A DNA stretch of 10,869 nucleotides, taken from CAYNGH01 sp964396845 (GTDB lineage: Bacteria; Vulcanimicrobiota; JAJTBE01; CAYNGH01). The translations under genes were made by a program, and so were the position numbers. The notes under the pieces were generated by a model, which saw only the letters and a program-made list of their open reading frames with translations, did not search any database and had not been told where the DNA came from. This document shows positions 1-6,793 of this stretch, piece by piece; the stretch's first letter is position 1, and every line of letters starts with the position of its first letter. The DNA lies in assembly GCA_964396845.1 (NCBI GenBank), contig CAYNGH010000114.1:1-10869 (forward strand). Direction: 5' to 3'.

Positions 1-380
1 CTGATCAGAACCAGCCCGGCGGGGAGGATCATTCTGCCAGATTTTTGAGGAAATTGAAAACACTGGTTGTTAATTAAGTTTGATCCTGAGCCAGGTAAAG
101 GAAAACAAAACCTGACAACACCCACCAACACATAACCAACGGCCCGAGAGCTGTATCCCACCGATCATGACAATCCCGACTCATGTTTTCCCCATTTTCT
201 AAAAATGGGTCCCGACTCATTTTTCCCCGGTTTTAAACCGGGCGACTTATATTCCCCCATTCCAAATGGGGGGGGAGGATAATTGTTGTTTATCCAAAAC
301 CGTAAAGGGTTGTTTTTAGTGAATTATTGAGGTTTTGAAGTATAGGTTAATACATCAGGTGGCATAAGGGAGGTTTTTGT
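1..380. other. Left flank without a complete gene
   Basis: No complete gene is visible here. Two plus-strand frames are open from the window edge: frame 1 ends at a TGA at 46-48 and frame 3 ends at a TAA at 75-77. Either could be the C-terminal tail of an upstream gene, and nothing in the residues decides between them. The rest holds a 16S-like 19-mer at 77-95, a hairpin array at about 174-275, and an AT-rich stretch before mfd. TTGAGG at 327-332 and TAATAC at 348-353 could be a weak promoter, but the 15-base spacer is short, so no promoter is called. Confidence 0.5.
174..275. repeat. Tandem array of three hairpins with conserved linkers
   Basis: Three units follow each other at a spacing of 36 and 30 bases. 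Each starts with CCGACTCAT (or CGACTTAT in the third), then a short T-rich linker, then a CCC...GGG hairpin. The hairpins are 191-198/202-209 (8 bp, loop CTA), 226-232/236-242 (7 bp, loop TTA) and 254-261/265-272 (8 bp, loop CCA). The inner stem sequences differ (CCCATTTT, CCCGGTT, CCCCCATT), yet each pairs perfectly with its own partner arm, so structure is kept while sequence changes. None is followed by a T-run on either strand, so these are not ordinary terminators. The identity of the repeat family is unknown to me. Confidence 0.75.
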
Positions 381-3300
381 TTGGGTTTATTGTCGTCGAT
401 AAAGCAGTCGGATCTGTTTTTTACGATTTCCCGGTCAGTTGTGTCCGGGGAGTCGGTTAACATTTTCGGGGCAACTCCCAGTTTCAAGCCTTATCTAATG
501 TCTGCTCTGGCGACTCTTCCTGGTCGCGGTGTTTTGTGGATTACCGGTTCATGGGAGTCTTGCGAGAAGTCCTTTGAGGGTGTTTATCCTTATCTTCCGG
601 GGCCTTTAAGGGAGAGGGCCGGGGTATTTCCGGAGCTTCGCACCACTGATGCACAGGATGACTCGTGGAATAATCTCCGGGTTCAATCCTTGAAGATTCT
701 GGCGGATCAGCGTCCGGGGATTATTGTATCTCCTTTTCGTTCGATAATCGGGGACTGTGAGGATTTCAACCAGATGCGCCGGGATTCGGTGGATTTGGCA
801 TTGGGTGCGGATTTTCCCTTAGAGCAGTTGATTGATGCACTTTCTGGGTTGGGTTATCAGCGGAGTTTCCAGGTGGAGCGTCGGGGTGAATTTTCCGTGC
901 GGGGGGGGATTGTTGATGTTTATCCTTCCACCTCGGGCCCTGTGAGGATTGAGCTTTTTGGGGATCAGGTGGATTCCATCCGTCGTTTTAATCTGGACAG
1001 CCAGATTTCCGTTGAGCGGATCGATTCAATCCAGGTATATCCCCGGCGGGAATATGCCCGGGAAAGGCGGTTGCTGGATCTTCTGCCCCAGGGCTGGATT
1101 GTGGTGGTGGATGATCCTGATGTTATCAAGTTTCATGCCGTGGAGCGGAATTTTGAGGAAGACCGGGATTTATGGGGTGATTTCCAGTTTGAGATAACCA
1201 GAAAAAACCCCCTGTTCCTCTGGTCCTGGAGTGGAGATACAGGGCCGGGGGTCACCTTCAGGACCCGTCCCATCGATTCCTTTACCGGCAATATCGAGAA
1301 GCTGTTGGAATCAATCATCAACTGGCAGAAACAAGGAGATTCTGTGGTGGTTTCAACCCAGCAGTACCGCCGTTTTTCTGAGCTTCTCCGGGAAAAATCC
1401 ATCGGATGCATCACTGATCCTGCAAAAAAGCTGATTCCCGGCAGGGTTCTGCTGCTTTCCGGAGATTTCCACGAGGGCTTTTACTGGGAAGATCAGAAGC
1501 TCCGACTCATCACTGACAAGGACATACTGGGGACTTCTCCTTCGAAACGCCGGGCACTTCGCACCTGGGACCGCACCCGGAAGGTGTCCCTGTCGGATCT
1601 GAAAGCCGGGGATACGGTGGTTCACATATCCCATGGCATCGGGAGATTTCTGGCCCTGGCCCAGCTGGAGATTCAGGGAGTCCTGCGGGATTTTGTCCAG
1701 CTGGAATACAGCCGTGGCGACAAACTTTATGTGCCGGTTCAGCAACTGGATCTCCTGGGAAAATATGTGGGCCCCGAAGGAAAGACCGCCCAGCTTTCAA
1801 AACTGGGAGGCAAGGAATGGACCCGGGCCAGACAGAAGGCAGAAAAAGCCGCCCAGGAAATTGCCGGCGCTCTGTTGGAACTTCATGCACAACGGGAAAC
1901 TACTCCTGGGCATTCTTTTTCCCCAGATTCCCTGTGGCAGTGGGAGTTAGAGGCCAGTTTCCCCTTTGAGGAAACCGGGGATCAGGAAGATGCCATCGGC
2001 GAGGTCAAGAAAGATATGGAATCCAGCCGGGCAATGGATCGCCTGCTGTGCGGTGATGCCGGATACGGCAAGACGGAAGTGGCTCTGCGGGCTGCCTTCA
2101 AAGCAGTGCAGGATGGAAAACAGGTGGCACTGCTGGCGCCGACAACCATACTGGCCCACCAGCATTATGAAACCTTCCGCCAGAGGCTGGGGCCTTTTCC
2201 CGTGGAGGTGGGAATCCTCTCCCGGTTTCGAAGCCGGAAAGAACAGAAGGAAACCCTCCTGCTTCTGGATCAGGGAAAAATCGACATGATCGTGGGCACC
2301 CATCGACTGCTTTCAAAGGATGTGAACTTCAAGGATCTGGGGCTTCTCATCATCGATGAGGAACAACACTTCGGGGTTCGTCACAAGGCAAGGCTCAAAG
2401 AACTGAAGGTGAATGTGGATGTCCTCACCCTGTCGGCGACTCCCATTCCCCGAACCTTGCACATGTCCATGTCAGGAATCCGGGACTTGTCTGTGATTGA
2501 AACTCCTCCCGATGACAGGCTTCCGGTGAAGACATATCTTTATGAATACAACCGGGAGCTTATCCGATCGGCGATTATCCGGGAGCTGGAACGGGGCGGA
2601 CAGGTCTATTTTGTAACCCACCGGATCCAGGGGATTGAACGGCTGGCCCACGAGATAGGCGAGTTGGTTCCCTTTGCCCGGGTTGGCGTGGGGCATGGCC
2701 GGCTGGATGAACAGGAGCTGGAAATGGTGATGCTGGACTTCATCGACAGGAATTATGATGTGCTGGTGTGTACCACCATTGTTGAATCGGGGCTGGATAT
2801 TCCCAATGTTAACACAATTATCATAAATAACGCCCACCGGTTCGGCCTGTCCCAGCTCTATCAGCTCCGGGGCAGAGTTGGGCGATCCAACCGCCAGGCC
2901 TATGCATACCTGCTGTATCCCCCCCATGTGTCCCTTACCGAGGATGCCCAGAAAAGGCTGGAAGTGATCCGGGAGTTTTCTCACCTGGGGGCTTCTTTTC
3001 AGATTGCATTAAAAGACCTGGAAATCCGGGGCGCAGGCAATCTGTTAGGGCCACAGCAGTCGGGACACATCGCCGCGGTGGGGTTTGACCTTTACTGCCA
3101 GCTGTTAAAAGAAGCAGTGGAAGAACTCCGGGGCAACCCGCAAAAAAGAAAACTGGAATCTCCCCTGGTGGATCTGCCTGTGGATACTTATATTCCCCAG
3201 GATTATATCAGCGCACCCCAGGTTCGCCTTGAAATGTACCGCAAGATTGCCTCCATCGACAACCAGGAGAAGATACAAGACCTCACCGGGGAATTTACCG

Positions 3301-3650
3301 ACCGGTTCGGCCCTGTCCCCAAACCCCTCGAAAACCTGCTGGAGATCCTTCGGATAAAACTCCTGGCATGGGATCTGGGGACTCCGTCGGTAAAAGAAGT
3401 CCAGGGCAAAGTGCAGATACTCCTGCCGGCCATCCAGAATATCAGCCTGAAACAAATCCAGAAGCTATACGAGAAAACCGGCGTGACCAGTTACTTTCAT
3501 CGATCAGTGCTGACCCTCCAGGACCTGATGGAACAGAAGAAAGGCAGGATGCTGGGCCAGACACAGAAAATACCGCCGGAAGTATGGATCCGCCAGATTC
3601 AGGATCTCCTGCGAACCCTGCTGGAATGGAAGGAAATGAAAAAACTGTGA
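381..3650 (+). CDS. mfd: Transcription-repair coupling factor Mfd
   Basis: Mfd is an ATP-driven DNA translocase that removes RNA polymerase stalled at lesions and recruits UvrA for nucleotide excision repair. At 1089 residues it has near full family length. The N-terminal third is the UvrB-homology region (RGGIVDVYP near residue 174, then FGDQVDSIRRF). The RNA polymerase-interacting CarD-like domain begins near residue 405 (GDTVVHISHGIGRF). The helicase core carries Walker A GDAGYGKTE at 558-566, the DEEQ box at 659-662, SATPIPRTL at 685-693, and late motifs TTIVESGLDIPN and QLRGRVGR. The translocation motif region RGAGNLLGPQQSGHIAAVGF follows. The C-terminal regulatory domain starts near 930. 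The start is TTG, chosen because AAGGGAGG at 366-373 sits 7 bases before it and the N-terminus fits the family. All catalytic motifs look intact. The stop lies 6 bases from the stop of the convergent SecB-like gene. Confidence 0.97.
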   Translation: MGLLSSIKQSDLFFTISRSVVSGESVNIFGATPSFKPYLMSALATLPGRGVLWITGSWESCEKSFEGVYPYLPGPLRERAGVFPELRTTDAQDDSWNNLRVQSLKILADQRPGIIVSPFRSIIGDCEDFNQMRRDSVDLALGADFPLEQLIDALSGLGYQRSFQVERRGEFSVRGGIVDVYPSTSGPVRIELFGDQVDSIRRFNLDSQISVERIDSIQVYPRREYARERRLLDLLPQGWIVVVDDPDVIKFHAVERNFEEDRDLWGDFQFEITRKNPLFLWSWSGDTGPGVTFRTRPIDSFTGNIEKLLESIINWQKQGDSVVVSTQQYRRFSELLREKSIGCITDPAKKLIPGRVLLLSGDFHEGFYWEDQKLRLITDKDILGTSPSKRRALRTWDRTRKVSLSDLKAGDTVVHISHGIGRFLALAQLEIQGVLRDFVQLEYSRGDKLYVPVQQLDLLGKYVGPEGKTAQLSKLGGKEWTRARQKAEKAAQEIAGALLELHAQRETTPGHSFSPDSLWQWELEASFPFEETGDQEDAIGEVKKDMESSRAMDRLLCGDAGYGKTEVALRAAFKAVQDGKQVALLAPTTILAHQHYETFRQRLGPFPVEVGILSRFRSRKEQKETLLLLDQGKIDMIVGTHRLLSKDVNFKDLGLLIIDEEQHFGVRHKARLKELKVNVDVLTLSATPIPRTLHMSMSGIRDLSVIETPPDDRLPVKTYLYEYNRELIRSAIIRELERGGQVYFVTHRIQGIERLAHEIGELVPFARVGVGHGRLDEQELEMVMLDFIDRNYDVLVCTTIVESGLDIPNVNTIIINNAHRFGLSQLYQLRGRVGRSNRQAYAYLLYPPHVSLTEDAQKRLEVIREFSHLGASFQIALKDLEIRGAGNLLGPQQSGHIAAVGFDLYCQLLKEAVEELRGNPQKRKLESPLVDLPVDTYIPQDYISAPQVRLEMYRKIASIDNQEKIQDLTGEFTDRFGPVPKPLENLLEILRIKLLAWDLGTPSVKEVQGKVQILLPAIQNISLKQIQKLYEKTGVTSYFHRSVLTLQDLMEQKKGRMLGQTQKIPPEVWIRQIQDLLRTLLEWKEMKKL

Positions 3651-3656
3651 GAGGAA

Positions 3657-4124
3657 TTATTCCATTTTTTCATCTTTTTGTTTATTGTTGATTTCAGCTT
3701 TGTTTTCTTCAATCTTTGCCCGGATTACATTAAGAAAATTCATTGTGGGCAGAATGATGACCCCGCCGGGAAGCTTTCCTGTGTTGTTTGCAATGATTCC
3801 CCGCATCAGGCCGTATATGATTGCAAGACAGTTATACGGGATGAGGTTCCTTTCTTCTTCTTCGGTGGCTTCAGGGCTTAACCGGAAGTACCCATCGATT
3901 TCAACTTCAATTTTCTTGAAACTGCAATATTTTTTGTTCTTCCCCGGCTTCATTTTGAATATCATGGGCACCAGGAAACGAGGCTCATCTTTCGCCTTCA
4001 ATACGTCAAAATCAACAAGAATATTAACTTCAGAGTTTTTTCCTTCTTCCCTCACGACATCAGTGTTTGCCTCAATGACCAACCTGGTTAGCCTGTAGTC
4101 TTCAAGCTGCAAAATTGCATTCAT
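3657..4124 (-). CDS. SecB-like chaperone of a toxin-antitoxin-chaperone module
   Basis: This 155-residue protein resembles the SecB family (PF02556), especially the short SecB-like chaperones coded with stress toxin-antitoxin genes. Visible family signs are a beta-rich middle (SEVNILVDFDVLKAKD, FKKIEVEIDGYFRL at 69-82), then NCLAIIYGLMRGIIANNTG at 98-116 and the proline-rich ILPTMNF at 124-130. The last 20 residues are K/E/N-rich. In known TAC modules such a chaperone binds the C-terminal tail of the antitoxin and protects it from aggregation and proteolysis. Here the start codon overlaps the antitoxin gene by 23 bases, with its own SD (GGGGAG at 4132-4137, 7 bases upstream), so the two are tightly coupled. 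A housekeeping SecB role in export is the alternative, but the gene order argues for the TAC role. No terminator is seen between its end and mfd. Confidence 0.85.
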   Translation of the reverse strand: MNAILQLEDYRLTRLVIEANTDVVREEGKNSEVNILVDFDVLKAKDEPRFLVPMIFKMKPGKNKKYCSFKKIEVEIDGYFRLSPEATEEEERNLIPYNCLAIIYGLMRGIIANNTGKLPGGVIILPTMNFLNVIRAKIEENKAEINNKQKDEKME

Positions 4125-4578
4125 CGTAAAGCTCCCCGGTGAATTTATATTTTTTCATAACTTTCTTATCCGTGTCCGGCACATCAAGACTTAATGATGG
4201 CACTACTCCCTTTGATGCATAATAATTATCCCTGATGTGAGGACACCGGGAGTATTCATCCTGCATCAGAACCGGGGCCCGGACCGGCTCTATCTGCTGA
4301 TTTTTGATTTTGTCCGTGGTCACCAGTTCCATATCAACTTGCAGGGCGATGCAAACTTTTGCAATGGTGAGCAGGGTCACGTTGGCGGTGCCGTCTAAAA
4401 GCCTTGTGACATAAGCTCTTGAGGTGTCAAGTCTTCTGGCCAGCTCTGCCTTTGAAACATTGTTTTTTTCCATAACTTCCAGAACCTGTTCAATAAACGA
4501 AAGCTCCAAACCATAACTTCTGTACTCAGGATCCCTATCTCGTTCTTGTTTTAATCTTGCATATAAACTTTGAGCCAT
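4102..4578 (-). CDS. HigA-like Xre-family antitoxin with long C-terminal tail
   Basis: The likely product has 158 residues. A Cro/CI-type helix-turn-helix spans about residues 27-86 (FIEQVLEVMEKNNVSKAELA, recognition helix near SRAYVTRLLDG at 53-63), followed by the typical TIAKVCIALQVDMEL. This is the DNA-binding antitoxin layout of HigA proteins, which neutralise the toxin and repress the operon. A tail of about 72 residues (87-158) extends past the HTH, contains several aromatic residues (NYY at 118-120, YKF at 144-146, ELYDECNF near the end), and may be the chaperone-addiction segment. The start at 4578 is chosen over an in-frame ATG at 4674 because GAGGAG lies just upstream at 4584-4589 and the longer version would overlap the toxin gene by 82 bases. 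The toxin stop is 14 bases before this start. Confidence 0.88.
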   Translation of the reverse strand: MAQSLYARLKQERDRDPEYRSYGLELSFIEQVLEVMEKNNVSKAELARRLDTSRAYVTRLLDGTANVTLLTIAKVCIALQVDMELVTTDKIKNQQIEPVRAPVLMQDEYSRCPHIRDNYYASKGVVPSLSLDVPDTDKKVMKKYKFTGELYDECNFAA

Positions 4579-4592
4579 GATTTCTCCTCTCA

Positions 4593-4982
4593 TCATTCCA
4601 ACGGGGTCAATTTGACAATGCCATTGGCCAGTTTTTTTCTTTCCAGAGCCCTTTTTTTCTGGTCCTGGCTCCATTTATCACTTTTTTTCTGGAAAAAATG
4701 GATGATAACAATCAGTCCGGGGATTTTTGTGTGATAAAAAAACGGCAACCGGATCTGTCCATGTTTGAGCGTCCATATTCCCTTAAACTCATATTTTATT
4801 GAACCGGATTTTTTGCCATCTGCGAGCCATACAATCTTCCTTTTGATTTGAAGTATTTCCTTGCTTTTTTCAACACCTTCAAGAACAGTCAGAAAGTCAT
4901 GTTTTTTCTGGTTCATATCAAGGCAGGCAACCATATGTTTTTTTCCTTCTTCCAGCAATACCAGCTTGCATTCATCAGACAT
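4593..4982 (-). CDS. HigB/Gp49-like toxin of the RelE superfamily
   Basis: The 129-residue product matches the phage Gp49-like/HigB toxin family (PF05973). The core runs from about 28 to 117: a helical stretch, then KYEFKGIWTLKHGQIRLPFF at 63-82, then the strand IVIIHFFQKKSDKW at 91-104, and a basic C-terminal helix (DQKKRALERKKL). In the family the central W/R pattern and the HxFxKK strand belong to a ribosome-dependent mRNA interferase fold. Toxin first, antitoxin second is the usual HigBA order. The N-terminal 27 residues precede the core and make it slightly longer than most relatives. The start is supported by GAGGAGG at 4987-4993, 4 bases from ATG. It is the first gene of the three-gene leftward unit. 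Cleavage activity is inferred from family, not shown. Confidence 0.85.
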   Translation of the reverse strand: MSDECKLVLLEEGKKHMVACLDMNQKKHDFLTVLEGVEKSKEILQIKRKIVWLADGKKSGSIKYEFKGIWTLKHGQIRLPFFYHTKIPGLIVIIHFFQKKSDKWSQDQKKRALERKKLANGIVKLTPLE

Positions 4983-4996
4983 GTTGCCTCCTCATA

Positions 4997-5016
4997 ATGT
5001 TAACATATAAGTTAAC
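4997..5016. promoter_or_regulatory. Paired GTTAAC boxes, candidate TAC operator
   Basis: Two identical self-complementary GTTAAC boxes lie at 4999-5004 and 5011-5016, 12 bases apart centre to centre. The first extends to a 10-base perfect palindrome ATGTTAACAT at 4997-5006. They sit directly upstream of the toxin SD, where a dimeric HigA-type repressor is expected to bind. A TTGCAA at 5020-5025 could be a -35 element, but I cannot place a convincing -10 that leaves the SD intact, so the promoter itself is not called. Confidence 0.55.
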
Positions 5017-5057
5017 ACTTTGCAATAGTTTTATTGAAATCTTGTTGATTTTTTCCT

Positions 5058-5456
5058 TCACGCCTCCTGATATTCTTTATGTGTTCCCAGGAGACCGCCG
5101 ATGATGGAATTGAGCAGGCCGAATATTATTCCCCCGCCGATGGCCCACCAGAAGCTCTGGACGTGCATTCCCGGAGTCAGCCATGCGCCGATGTTAAATA
5201 TGATGCCGGTCACCACCAGGGAGAACAGCCCCAGGGTAAGACATGTCAGGGGAAGGGACAGGAGCTTGAGTATTGGGCCGATGCTGGCGTTCAGCGCACC
5301 CATGACTATGGCGCCGATGAGCACTGATATGAGGCCCTGTTGTGTGATGAACCCGTCCGGGGGGACAAGGTTGTCGATATTGATTCCCGGCAGGAGTCTT
5401 GCCACCAGATATAGTGCCGTGGCGTTGGCAAACAGGGATGTGAGGAACACTTTCAT
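5058..5456 (-). CDS. Four-helix membrane protein, phage holin 4_2 family (PF04020-like)
   Basis: The 132-residue protein is almost entirely hydrophobic with four likely transmembrane helices at about 3-22, 41-63, 67-91 and 101-125. Glycine and small residues are frequent inside the helices, and the family pattern NASIGPILKLLSLPLTCLTLG and the final GGGIIFGLLNSIIGGLLG are visible. Members are called phage holin 4_2 or YvlD-like, but most are chromosomal inner-membrane proteins of unknown role, so a lytic function should not be assumed. The start overlaps the stop of the M20 amidohydrolase gene by four bases (ATGA), and GGGGAGG lies 9 bases upstream, so the two are co-translated. No phage genes are nearby. 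Confidence 0.85.
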   Translation of the reverse strand: MKVFLTSLFANATALYLVARLLPGINIDNLVPPDGFITQQGLISVLIGAIVMGALNASIGPILKLLSLPLTCLTLGLFSLVVTGIIFNIGAWLTPGMHVQSFWWAIGGGIIFGLLNSIIGGLLGTHKEYQEA

Positions 5457-6661
5457 AATTTCATACCTCCCCGGTTGAATTCAACGGCAATTTTTACAAA
5501 AGAGGCCACGCCGTTTTTCATTGCCTCCTCGTCAATGTCAAAGCAGGGATGATGATGGGGATGGGCATATTCGCCGTTTTTTCCCCGGGTGCCCAGCATC
5601 ATGAAAACTCCGGGGACTTTCCGGGCAAAGTATGAAAAATCTTCCCCCCCCATGGAGGGTTCTTTTTCTTGCAACACTTTTTCCGGGCCCAGAAGATCCG
5701 TCAGGTGCTTTCCGATGAACCGGGAAAACTCTTCGTGGTTTATGGTGGCGGGATAGCCGAATATGAAGCCTATCTCATAATCTCCTCCCACAGGTTTTGT
5801 AATTCCATCTAAAATCTCCCGGGTCCAGCGGACAAGATCATCCCTGAGCCTGTCATCAAAATAGCGGAAGGTGCCCGTCATCACCACCTCATCGGCGATG
5901 ACATTATGGCGGTAGCCTCCGTTAATGGTGCCGATGGTGAACACTGCCGGGGTCACCGGGTCAACCCGGCGGGATATGACGGTCTGAAACGACATTATAG
6001 CCTGGGCCGCCAGGACAATGGCATCCACAGATCTGTGGGGATAAGCGGCATGACCTCCCCTGCCCCTGATGATTATTCGAACCTCGGTTACCGCCGCGTG
6101 CATGGGGCCAGGGGTTACCTTAACTATGCCCGTGGGGTCTGCCGAGGCCACGTGAAACCCGATTACTCCATCCACCGGGGGATTGTCCAGGGCGCCGTCT
6201 TTGACCATGGGTTCAGCTCCGCCGGGGCCTTCTTCTGCAGGCTGAAACAGCAGAACCACCTTGCCGGGGAACCAGTGGCGGTTTTCACTCAGGATCCGTG
6301 CCGCTCCCAGAAGCATTGCCACGTGGGCATCATGACCGCAGGCATGAAAAACTCCGTCAACCTGGGATTTGTATTCCACATCACTGGCTTCCTGTATGGG
6401 CAGGGCGTCCATATCGGCCCGCAGAGCAATGACCTTTCCTTCTCCCGGGGCCGTCCCGTCGATGATCCCTACAACGCCGGTGCCTCCAACGCCACTGCGG
6501 TAAGGGATTCCCATTTCTTCCAAGTTTGAGCAGATGAGGGCCGCGGTCTTTTTCTCCTGCATCCCCAGCTCCGGGTTCCGGTGGATGGTTCGTCGGATGT
6601 CAACCACGTATTTATGGACATCCCCGGCCTGCTTTAAAATAGTTTCGTTAGTGCAATTCAT
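5453..6661 (-). CDS. M20 family metal-dependent amidohydrolase (N-acyl amino acid / hippurate hydrolase type)
   Basis: The 402-residue protein belongs to the M20D aminoacylase group, which hydrolyses N-acyl amino acids or related amides using two metal ions in the cytoplasm. Motifs in order: HRNPELGMQEKKTA at 27-40, ALRADMDALPIQE at 79-91, the metal-binding HACGHDAH at 106-113, QPAEEGPGG at 140-148 (catalytic and metal-ligand Glu143/Glu144), GFH at 168-170, GRGGHAAYPH at 200-209 in the dimerisation lid domain, SMGGEDFSYF at 336-345, and the last metal-region HHHP at 369-372. All expected ligands are present. The start at 6661 is chosen because AGGAG lies 8 bases upstream and homology begins just after it. 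An in-frame ATG at 6787 would overlap the divergent promoter region. The exact substrate cannot be read from sequence. Confidence 0.93.
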   Translation of the reverse strand: MNCTNETILKQAGDVHKYVVDIRRTIHRNPELGMQEKKTAALICSNLEEMGIPYRSGVGGTGVVGIIDGTAPGEGKVIALRADMDALPIQEASDVEYKSQVDGVFHACGHDAHVAMLLGAARILSENRHWFPGKVVLLFQPAEEGPGGAEPMVKDGALDNPPVDGVIGFHVASADPTGIVKVTPGPMHAAVTEVRIIIRGRGGHAAYPHRSVDAIVLAAQAIMSFQTVISRRVDPVTPAVFTIGTINGGYRHNVIADEVVMTGTFRYFDDRLRDDLVRWTREILDGITKPVGGDYEIGFIFGYPATINHEEFSRFIGKHLTDLLGPEKVLQEKEPSMGGEDFSYFARKVPGVFMMLGTRGKNGEYAHPHHHPCFDIDEEAMKNGVASFVKIAVEFNRGGMKL

Positions 6662-6683
6662 GATAGTTTCTCCTGCTTTCTTT

Positions 6684-6712
6684 TTTACATGGATTATTTC
6701 ATGGGAGGTCAA
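6684..6712 (-). promoter_or_regulatory. Candidate sigma70 promoter for the amidohydrolase-holin pair
   Basis: Reading leftward, TTGACC at 6712-6707 (5 of 6 consensus) is followed after 17 bases by TGTAAA at 6689-6684 (4 of 6). Transcription would start near 6677, just ahead of the AGGAG ribosome site, giving a very short leader. The element lies in the 132-base divergent gap shared with the secreted-protein gene. Confidence 0.35.
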
Positions 6713-6793
6713 AACCCTCCCTCCCTGACCGGGGAGGATTTCTCCAGTGGCTTCCTCGAATGTATGAAGAAGCCATGAAAGGAGCATATTGCA

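Noticed and set aside
174..275. CRISPR array
   Set aside because: Only three units, the repeated linker is short, and the variable parts are self-complementary hairpins rather than spacers; no cas genes are present.
3653..3670. Possible mfd terminator (GGAA-TTA-TTCC followed by a T-rich run)
   Set aside because: The stem is only 4 bp and lies in the 3' end of the opposing SecB-like gene; too weak to call.
4579..4674. N-terminal extension of the antitoxin from an upstream in-frame ATG
   Set aside because: It would overlap the toxin gene by 82 bases, has no SD, and the added residues are low-complexity K/G-rich; ATG 4578 has a good SD.
5058..5456. Holin gene as evidence of a prophage
   Set aside because: The holin 4_2 family is widespread on chromosomes and no lysin, capsid, integrase or att site is nearby.
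5906..6529. 207-codon plus-strand open frame opposite the amidohydrolase gene
   Set aside because: It is antisense to a gene with complete catalytic motifs, has no SD and no recognisable domain.
6662..6787. 42-residue N-terminal extension of the M20 amidohydrolase
   Set aside because: It lacks family similarity, crosses the divergent promoter region, and the downstream ATG at 6661 has an ideal SD.
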